Source: Spirochaetales bacterium (lineage in GTDB: Bacteria; Spirochaetota; Spirochaetia; SZUA-6; DRHE01). Taken from it: 6,331 nt of DNA. The stretch is taken from assembly GCA_016930895.1 (NCBI GenBank), contig JAFGFV010000235.1, positions 1 to 6,331 on the forward strand, written 5' to 3'. Of this stretch, positions 1 through 5,273 are shown piece by piece (the first letter of the stretch is position 1; the number at the start of each line of letters is the position of its first letter). A model generated the notes under the pieces. It searched no databases. It was not told the DNA's origin and worked only from the letters and a program-made list of their open reading frames with translations. Made by a program: the position numbers and the translations under genes.

Positions 1-531
1 CTGTGGGTCGAGGACGACCGACAGTACCACGCGTACCGCGACCGCGAAGCCGACGGGCTTGTCAGCGTGTGCCCGGGCGCCGTGGTCTGCGTGAGTGTCG
101 CGGACTGCCTGCCGATCTTCGTGGCGGACAGGAACACCGGCGCTTTCGGGTTGCTGCACTCCGGGTGGAAGGGCACCGGCATTTTGGGGCAAGCCCTAGA
201 GATGCTGCTCGAGCGGGGCAGCCGGGTCAGCGACCTGGCCGTGACCCTCGGGCCGGGGATCGGCAGCTGCTGTTACGCGGTGGAAGAGGAACGCTGCCGG
301 CTGTTTGCGCGCGCGTTCGGCAGGCACAGCGTCCGCCGACGCCACGGGCAGGGGTACCTGGACTTGCAGGCGGCCAACCTCGAGATCCTGCGCCGGGCGG
401 GGGTCGGAGAGGTGGCGGTGGTGCGCGCGTGCACCGCCTGCACCCCCCTCCTGTCGTCGTACAGGCGGGACGGGTCTTCGTTCGCCCACATGCTGGCCTT
501 CATCGGCCACATCCCTCGTCAGGAGAGCTGA
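1..531 (+). CDS. pgeF: PgeF/YfiH-family purine nucleoside phosphorylase (laccase-domain protein), 5'-truncated
   Basis: The frame is open from the first base of the window to a TGA at 529-531, giving the last 176 residues of a family that is usually about 240-270 residues; the start lies off the left edge. Visible family signatures are ADGLV (17-21), VADCLP with the metal-ligand Cys36, LHSGWKG with the metal-ligand His53, GPGIGSCCY (84-92), and CTACTPLLSSYRRDG near the C-terminus (144-158). The first metal-ligand His normally sits about 35 residues before the Cys, so it should fall just outside the window. Known members (E. coli YfiH, human LACC1/FAMIN) bind zinc and act in the cytoplasm on purine nucleosides (phosphorolysis, adenosine deamination); older annotations call them polyphenol oxidases. 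The GTG at 67 is not the start, because conserved sequence continues upstream of it. The gene abuts argS directly. Family assignment is secure; the substrate in this organism is inferred. Confidence 0.9.
   Translation: MWVEDDRQYHAYRDREADGLVSVCPGAVVCVSVADCLPIFVADRNTGAFGLLHSGWKGTGILGQALEMLLERGSRVSDLAVTLGPGIGSCCYAVEEERCRLFARAFGRHSVRRRHGQGYLDLQAANLEILRRAGVGEVAVVRACTACTPLLSSYRRDGSSFAHMLAFIGHIPRQES
521..527 (+). promoter_or_regulatory. Ribosome binding site of argS
   Basis: AGGAGAG lies inside the last codons of the PgeF-like gene, 4 nt before the argS ATG. Together with the TGA-ATG junction (stop 529-531, start 532-534) it supports the argS start and suggests translational coupling with the upstream gene. 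Confidence 0.8.
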
Positions 532-2289
532 ATGAGACGATACCAGGAGCTTTGGAAGCACATCATCCGCGAGCAGGTGGAGGGGCTTGCCGGCCAGCCA
601 GTGGACCCGCAGAGCGTGGTCCTGGAGACGCCGCCGCGCCCCGAGCTCGGGGAGATCGCCTTCCCGATGTTCCCGTTTGCCCGGGTGCTGCGGCGCGCCC
701 CCGCCCAGATCGCGCAGGAGCTCGCCGCTCGCCTGGCCGGACGCCCTGACACGGCGCACCCTCTCACAGGCAGGGCCGAGGCGCAAGGGCCCTATCTCAA
801 CGTGCACCTGGACCGCAGGGAGGTGGCCGAGCGTACCGTGGGAGAGATCCTGCAGTCAGTGGACCTGTACGGGCACGGCGACGAGTACCGGGGCCAGCGG
901 GTCGTGGTCGAGTTCTCCGCCCCCAACACGAACAAGCCGCTGCACCTCGGGCACCTGCGCAACGACGCCATAGGAATGGCCACAGCCCGGATCCTGGAGG
1001 AGGCCGGGGCGGAGGTTCTCAAGGTCAACCTGATCAACGATCGGGGCATCCACATCTGCAAGTCGATGCTCGCGTACCAGCAGTTCGGGGGCGGCGTGAC
1101 CCCCGAGCAGCTCGGACAGAAGGGCGACCACCTGGTCGGCGATTACTACGTCCGTTTCGCCGCGTGGGCCAAGGAGGATCCCCGGGCGGAGGAGCGCGCG
1201 CGGGAGATGCTGGCGGCCTGGGAGCAAGGAGAGCCGCAGACGCGCGCCCTGTGGGAGACCATGAACCGTTGGGCCATCGAGGGCATCACCGAGACCTACA
1301 GGGCCACCGGCGTGAGCTTCGACCGCATCTACCGGGAAAGCGACACCTATCTGCTGGGCAGGCAGGTCGTGCTCGAAGGGGTGGAGGGGGGCATCTTTCA
1401 GCGCGATCCGGATGGTTCGGTCTGGGTGGACCTGAGCGCGCAGGGTCTGGACAGGAAGGTGCTGCTGCGCAGCGACGGCACCTCCCTGTACGTGACCCAG
1501 GACATCGGCACTGCGGTGCAGCGCCACCATGACTGGCCCTTCGACCAGATGATCTACGTGGTCGGGAACGAGCAGCGCCACCACTTCCAGGTTCTGTTCG
1601 AGATTCTGGCGATGCTGGGCCACGAATGGGCCCGCAACCTCCATCACCTCGCCTACGGCATGGTCAACCTTCCGGAGGGCAAGATGAAATCCCGGGAGGG
1701 GACGGTCGTGGACGCCGACGATCTCATCGAAAGCATGGAGGCCCTGGCGATCGAGGAGATCCGCGAGAAGGGGCGGGAAGCGGAAATCGAGGACCTGTCC
1801 GGCGCCGCCCGCAAGATCGCCCTGGGGGCGCTGCACTTCTACCTGTTGCAGCCCTCTCCGTACAAGGACATGATCTTCGACCCCAAGGAGTCCATATCCT
1901 TCCTCGGCAGCACGGGGCCCTACCTCCAATACACCGGTGCCCGTATCTCGAGCATGCTGCGCAAGTTCGGCGAGCGCCGCGAGCGCTTCGCGGGAGGAAG
2001 CTTCCGACCCGAGCTGCTGAAGGCACCGGAGGAATGGGAGATCCTCAAGCGCCTGAGCGCCTACCCGGACACCGTGCTCCTGGCCGCGCGGGAGCTGAAC
2101 CCCTCGGTGCTGACCGCGCACCTGTACGAGCTGGCCAGGGCTTTCAGCCAGTTCTGGCACGAGCACCCGGTGCTCCAGAACGAGGACGCCGACCTGGTGG
2201 TCAGCCGCATCTCGCTGGCCCGCAGCGTCCGCCAGGTCCTGTACAACGGGATGCGCCTCATCGGGGTGCCGTTCCTGGAGAGAATGTAG
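532..2289 (+). CDS. argS: Arginyl-tRNA synthetase, Bacteroidota-like type
   Basis: This class I aminoacyl-tRNA synthetase charges tRNA-Arg with arginine using ATP in the cytosol. The 585 residues are a normal full length. In order: an N-terminal Add1-type tRNA-binding domain (about 1-115, with GPYLNVHLD at 86-94); the catalytic Rossmann domain, starting at FSAPNTNKP (128-136), with the HIGH motif as HLGH (138-141), then NDRGIHICKSM, GDHLVGDYY and TQDIGTA; the KMSKS-equivalent loop as KMKSREG (384-390); GPYLQYTGAR (462-471); and a DALR-type anticodon-binding domain to the C-terminus, ending in ERM as is usual for ArgS. The NTNKPLHLGH, GIHICKSM and GKMKSREGTVVDADD sequences match Bacteroidota ArgS as I remember it, rather than the E. 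coli form. The ATG at 532 follows the previous stop codon without a gap and has a good Shine-Dalgarno. The 3' end overlaps the convergent CAP gene by 32 bp. No key residue is missing. Confidence 0.97.
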   Translation: MRRYQELWKHIIREQVEGLAGQPVDPQSVVLETPPRPELGEIAFPMFPFARVLRRAPAQIAQELAARLAGRPDTAHPLTGRAEAQGPYLNVHLDRREVAERTVGEILQSVDLYGHGDEYRGQRVVVEFSAPNTNKPLHLGHLRNDAIGMATARILEEAGAEVLKVNLINDRGIHICKSMLAYQQFGGGVTPEQLGQKGDHLVGDYYVRFAAWAKEDPRAEERAREMLAAWEQGEPQTRALWETMNRWAIEGITETYRATGVSFDRIYRESDTYLLGRQVVLEGVEGGIFQRDPDGSVWVDLSAQGLDRKVLLRSDGTSLYVTQDIGTAVQRHHDWPFDQMIYVVGNEQRHHFQVLFEILAMLGHEWARNLHHLAYGMVNLPEGKMKSREGTVVDADDLIESMEALAIEEIREKGREAEIEDLSGAARKIALGALHFYLLQPSPYKDMIFDPKESISFLGSTGPYLQYTGARISSMLRKFGERRERFAGGSFRPELLKAPEEWEILKRLSAYPDTVLLAARELNPSVLTAHLYELARAFSQFWHEHPVLQNEDADLVVSRISLARSVRQVLYNGMRLIGVPFLERM

Positions 2290-3025
2290 CGGCCGATTCG
2301 GGAAAGAAAACGTCCGTGATGCTCACGCGGCCCTCCCCGTCCCGAAAGCCCAGCCGGTGGTACACGAGTCCCGAATCCGCGGGTATCCGGTAGTCAAAGA
2401 AACCGCTCTCGGGGTCCCACCGCTCGGGCTCCAGCGGGACCACGCCGGAGAGCAGCACCGGGCTCCGGGCCCCACCCGGGTCCATTCTCCCGGACACCCG
2501 GAACCCACCCTCCCCTTGCCCGCCGGGAAGACGCTCGATGCGCAGCTCCGCCATCCTCCGGGCGACAAGCAGGACCACCCAGACCCGCCGCGCCCCCAGA
2601 GAGGCGCAGCCCACCCCCACGTGGGTCCACAGGGGGTTCTCCACGACGGCGCGGTGGGACCGGCTGGCGGCCCAGGCCGGCCCGACCTCCCGCGGATCCA
2701 GCCCGCTGCCCAGGATCTCCCCCACCAGGGTCGAGGTGCCGCCCGCAGCCTGCACCCGGTCCAGGGCGTCTGCGCCCCTGCGGTCCCGATGCGACAGGAC
2801 CCCGCGGGCGGCGAGCTCTGCCGCGTAGTCCCCGGCGGCCTGTTCGAGGATGGGATCGGTCAACACTGGGGCGCACCCCGCCCCCCGGCGGGCCGCCCCG
2901 AGCCAGGAGAGGATCTCGAAGGTGTCCGAGGGGGGGCATTCGCCGAACAAGGAGGGCAACCCCGCGGCGAGGAGCAGGGTCACCGCGACAAGACAGCGAT
3001 GCGGGGCCGGCCGTACCCTTTTCAT
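2258..3025 (-). CDS. Secreted CAP/SCP-domain protein with an unassigned C-terminal domain
   Basis: The 255-residue protein starts with a signal peptide: basic N-region MKRVRPAPHR, hydrophobic core about 12-26, and possible cleavage near Gly28. No lipobox is evident. Residues about 34-157 form a bacterial SCP-like CAP domain with LSHRD (His79), GEIL (Glu103, usually GEN/GEI), AWAASRSHR (His124) and the NPLWTHVGVGCA strand. These supply the two His and at least one Glu of the cavity tetrad typical of the family. Cys30, Cys51 and Cys140 could form a disulfide outside the cytoplasm. Residues about 158-255 look beta-rich (VVPLEPERWDPESGFFDY, VSITDVFFPES) and match no family I can name. Bacterial CAP proteins are extracytoplasmic and poorly understood; function here is unknown. 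The ATG at 3025 is chosen because it begins the signal peptide, although its ribosome site is weak (GAAG-like). The stop lies inside argS on the opposite strand. Divergent from the downstream EF-G gene. Confidence 0.85.
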   Translation of the reverse strand: MKRVRPAPHRCLVAVTLLLAAGLPSLFGECPPSDTFEILSWLGAARRGAGCAPVLTDPILEQAAGDYAAELAARGVLSHRDRRGADALDRVQAAGGTSTLVGEILGSGLDPREVGPAWAASRSHRAVVENPLWTHVGVGCASLGARRVWVVLLVARRMAELRIERLPGGQGEGGFRVSGRMDPGGARSPVLLSGVVPLEPERWDPESGFFDYRIPADSGLVYHRLGFRDGEGRVSITDVFFPESAATFSPGTAPR

Positions 3026-3047
3026 AAGTTCTTCGATTGATTATAAC
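3019..3047 (+). promoter_or_regulatory. Predicted sigma70-type promoter of the first EF-G gene
   Basis: TTTTCA (3019-3024, 4 of 6 matches to the -35 consensus) is followed by a 17-nt spacer and TATAAC (3042-3047, 5 of 6 to the -10 consensus). Transcription would start near 3054, leaving a leader of about 39 nt before the ATG at 3093. The AT-rich patch stands out against the GC-rich surroundings. The -35 box lies over the start codon region of the divergent CAP gene. Confidence 0.5.
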
Positions 3048-3069
3048 TAGTCAGCAAACGGTCGAGCAA
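3040..3069 (-). promoter_or_regulatory. Predicted promoter of the CAP-domain gene, overlapping the opposite promoter
   Basis: On the minus strand the bases 3045-3040 read TATAAT, a perfect -10 consensus. The best -35 candidate is the weak TTGCTC at 3069-3064 with an 18-nt spacer. Transcription would start near 3033, giving a leader of only about 8 nt before the ATG at 3025. This fits the weak Shine-Dalgarno and suggests a very short-leader mRNA. The -10 box shares four positions with the plus-strand -10 box. Confidence 0.4.
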
Positions 3070-3081
3070 CCACGCCATCCC

Positions 3082-3086
3082 TGGAG
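3082..3086 (+). promoter_or_regulatory. Ribosome binding site of the first EF-G gene
   Basis: TGGAG lies 6 nt before the ATG at 3093. It supports this start, which also places the conserved IRNIGIIAHIDAGKT segment at the usual distance from the N-terminus. Confidence 0.7.
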
Positions 3087-3092
3087 CGAAGC

Positions 3093-5156
3093 ATGTCCAC
3101 GCTGGGAGCCATACGCAACATCGGCATCATCGCCCACATCGACGCCGGCAAGACTACCACCACCGAGCGGATCCTGTACTACACGGGCAAGAGTCACCGT
3201 ATCGGCGAGGTCGATGACGGCGAAGCGACCATGGACTGGATGGTGCAGGAACAGGAGCGGGGCATCACGATCACGGCGGCAGTGACCACCTGCTATTGGA
3301 AGGACAAGCAGGTCAACATTATCGATACCCCCGGGCACGTGGATTTTACCGCAGAGGTGGAGCGCTCGATCCGGGTCCTGGACGGCGCGGTAGTGATCTT
3401 CGCGGCGGTGGGCGGGGTGGAGCCGCAATCCGAGACGGTTTGGCACCAGGCAGACCACTACCGGGTGCCGCGCCTGGCGTACATCAACAAGATGGACCGG
3501 GTCGGTGCCGATTTTTTCGGGGTCATCGAAGAGATGAAGCAGAAGCTGAGCGCCATCCCCCTGATCCTGACCCTGCCGATCGGCCGGGAGTCGGAGTTCG
3601 AAGGCATCGTCCACCTGTTGTCCATGAAGGAGATCCGCTGGAGCTTCGAAAACCTCGGCGCCACCGTGGTCGAGACCGACGTCGACCCCGCCCGCCTCGA
3701 CGAGGCACAGGCCTATCGGCAGCGCCTGCTCGACCAGCTCTCCTCGATCTCGGACCAGGAGATCGCCGACACCCTGACGGAGCTCTTTCTCGAGGGCAGT
3801 CCCATCCCGGACCAGCTGATCCGGGACGCGATCCGCCGGGGCACGATCGATCGGGACTTCGTGCCTGTCCTGTGCGGCGCCTCGCTCAAGAACATGGGCG
3901 TGCAGCCCCTGCTGGATGCGATCGTGGATTTCCTGCCGGCCCCCGACGAGGTGCTCGCGCCGGTGGCCTATCACGTCAAGAAGGAAAAGAACGTGGAGGT
4001 CCCCATCAGGGTGGACGGCCCGCCGGTTGGCCTGATCTACAAGATCCAGTTCGACCGGGAGGCGGGACCCCTGAGCTTCGTGCGCATGTACTCCGGAAGC
4101 CTGCGCAGCGGGGCGGCAGTGTTCAACGTGGACAAGAACAAGCGCGAGCGCATCCATCGGCTCCTGCGCATGCACTCCAACCGCTACGAGACCCTGGAGG
4201 AGATCCGGGCAGGAGACGTGGCCGTGGTGGTGGGCTTCAAACTCGCCCAGACCGGGGACACTGTCGGTTCCGACCAGTTCCCGGCGCTCCTCGAGCCGAT
4301 GCAGTTCCCGGAGCCGGTGATCGCCGTGGCCATCGAACCCCGGACCCTGTCGGAACGCAGCAAGCTGGAGGCGGCGCTGAAGCAGCTCGAGCGGGAGGAC
4401 CCGACCTTCACCGTCAAGGAAAACGAGGAGACCGGGCAGCTCATCATCTCCGGCATGGGAGAGCTGCACCTGGACGTCCTGGTCAGGCGGGTCATCGACG
4501 ACTTCAAGGTGCAAGCCCGGGTGGGGCCCCCGCAGGTCTCCTACCGCGAATCGATCACCCGGGAGGCCACTCACCGGGAGCGCTACCACAAGGTCCTCGC
4601 CGGCAAGGAGAACGTTGCCGAGATCACCCTGAGAGTGCGGCCGCGGGAACGGGGAGAGGGGAACCGCTTCGCCAACGAGCTCAGCGTGGAGGTCCTGCCC
4701 CGGGAGATGGCAGACGCCGTGCAGCGCGGGGTGATGGGAGGCTTATCGGCTGGGATCAGCTACGGCTACCCTGCCATAGACATGGAGGTGACCCTGATCG
4801 ATGCGGTCTTCAACCCCGCCACCTCGACGGCCATGGCGTTCGAGGCCGCCGGCGCCCTGGGGTTCGACGCCGCCTGCCGCAAGGCCGCTCCGGTCCTGCT
4901 GGAACCGATCATGAAGGTCGACATTCTGGTCCCGAAGGAGTACCTCGGGGAGGTCCTGGGCAACCTGACCGCCCGCAAGGGGGAGATCGTGGCCATTGAA
5001 AGCAAGCCTGCAGTGGAAAGCATTCACGCCCACGTGCCCCTGGCGACGATGTTCGGCTATTCCACCTCCCTGCGCAGCGCGACCCAGGGTCGAGCGACCT
5101 TTTCCATGGAGTTCAGCCACTTTGCCCCCCGCCCGGACTTTGCCGGGGCTGCGTAG
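3093..5156 (+). CDS. fusA: Elongation factor G paralogue, ribosome-recycling (spdEFG2/mtEFG2-like) type
   Basis: This is a complete 687-residue translational GTPase with all five EF-G domains. G domain: AHIDAGKT (14-21), RGITI with switch I Thr59, DTPGH (78-82) with catalytic His82, NKMD (132-135) and GAS (262-264). Domain II covers about 285-400, domain III includes ISGMGELHLDV (452-462), and domain IV begins near QVSYRESI (481-488). Domain V carries LEPIMKVDI and the conserved GYSTSLRSATQG. Canonical EF-G has a GGxGQYGH-like loop after YRE; here the same place reads LAGKENVAEI (502-511). The domain IV tip reads FNPATSTAM (573-581), where E. coli EF-G has a YHDVDSSE sequence. Both features resemble mitochondrial EFG2 and the Borrelia EF-G2, which work with ribosome recycling factor to split ribosomes and do not translocate. 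I infer the same role. It has its own promoter, and the canonical fusA should lie elsewhere. The EF-G family call is certain; the subtype is probable. Confidence 0.93.
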   Translation: MSTLGAIRNIGIIAHIDAGKTTTTERILYYTGKSHRIGEVDDGEATMDWMVQEQERGITITAAVTTCYWKDKQVNIIDTPGHVDFTAEVERSIRVLDGAVVIFAAVGGVEPQSETVWHQADHYRVPRLAYINKMDRVGADFFGVIEEMKQKLSAIPLILTLPIGRESEFEGIVHLLSMKEIRWSFENLGATVVETDVDPARLDEAQAYRQRLLDQLSSISDQEIADTLTELFLEGSPIPDQLIRDAIRRGTIDRDFVPVLCGASLKNMGVQPLLDAIVDFLPAPDEVLAPVAYHVKKEKNVEVPIRVDGPPVGLIYKIQFDREAGPLSFVRMYSGSLRSGAAVFNVDKNKRERIHRLLRMHSNRYETLEEIRAGDVAVVVGFKLAQTGDTVGSDQFPALLEPMQFPEPVIAVAIEPRTLSERSKLEAALKQLEREDPTFTVKENEETGQLIISGMGELHLDVLVRRVIDDFKVQARVGPPQVSYRESITREATHRERYHKVLAGKENVAEITLRVRPRERGEGNRFANELSVEVLPREMADAVQRGVMGGLSAGISYGYPAIDMEVTLIDAVFNPATSTAMAFEAAGALGFDAACRKAAPVLLEPIMKVDILVPKEYLGEVLGNLTARKGEIVAIESKPAVESIHAHVPLATMFGYSTSLRSATQGRATFSMEFSHFAPRPDFAGAA

Positions 5157-5200
5157 CCTCCCGCCGCGGGCCCCTCGGGGCTGATCCAGAGGCCCACGCG
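5157..5200. other. GC-rich spacer with imperfect hairpin, no clear terminator
   Basis: The start of the gap after the first EF-G gene can fold into an 8-position stem with one mismatch (5168-5175 with 5188-5195, 12-nt loop), or into a smaller GCCCC/GGGGC stem. No T-run follows either, so an intrinsic terminator is not supported. It could weakly attenuate read-through or simply reflect base composition. Confidence 0.25.
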
Positions 5201-5230
5201 TTGACAAAGCCCGAAGACACTGAGTATCAT
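5201..5230 (+). promoter_or_regulatory. Predicted strong sigma70-type promoter of the second EF-G gene
   Basis: A perfect -35 box TTGACA (5201-5206), an 18-nt spacer and TATCAT (5225-5230, 5 of 6 matches to the -10 consensus) lie in the 117-bp gap between the two EF-G genes. Transcription would start near 5237, about 37 nt before the ATG. This is the best promoter match in the window and implies that the second EF-G can be expressed independently of the first. Confidence 0.65.
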
Positions 5231-5260
5231 CAACGAACCCCTCGAGAGACACAAGAACAC

Positions 5261-5266
5261 AAGGAG
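5261..5266 (+). promoter_or_regulatory. Ribosome binding site of the second EF-G gene
   Basis: AAGGAG, a near-perfect Shine-Dalgarno, sits 7 nt before the ATG at 5274 and fixes that start. Confidence 0.85.
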
Positions 5267-5273
5267 CAGTGGA

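Noticed and set aside
3..749. Open frame on the plus strand crossing the pgeF-argS junction
   Set aside because: It is Arg/Pro/Gly-rich and in conflict with two well-supported genes.
856..2166. 436-codon open frame on the minus strand opposite argS
   Set aside because: It has no family signature and no ribosome site; argS motifs account for the region.
2357..3040. Long open frame on the plus strand across the CAP gene
   Set aside because: Its product is rich in Pro, Gly and His with no recognisable motif, while the minus-strand frame gives a signal peptide and CAP motifs. It is a GC-driven shadow.
3051..4589. 512-codon open frame on the minus strand opposite the first EF-G
   Set aside because: The product is a low-complexity Asp/His/Leu/Val-rich shadow of the EF-G codons, and the plus-strand frame contains all EF-G motifs.
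3296..4999. 567-codon open frame on the plus strand, out of frame with EF-G
   Set aside because: It is Gly/Arg/Pro-rich with no domain, as expected for an alternative frame in GC-rich coding DNA.
5168..5195. Possible intrinsic terminator after the first EF-G gene
   Set aside because: The stem has a mismatch and a large loop, the alternative smaller stem has a 2-nt loop, and no T-run follows.
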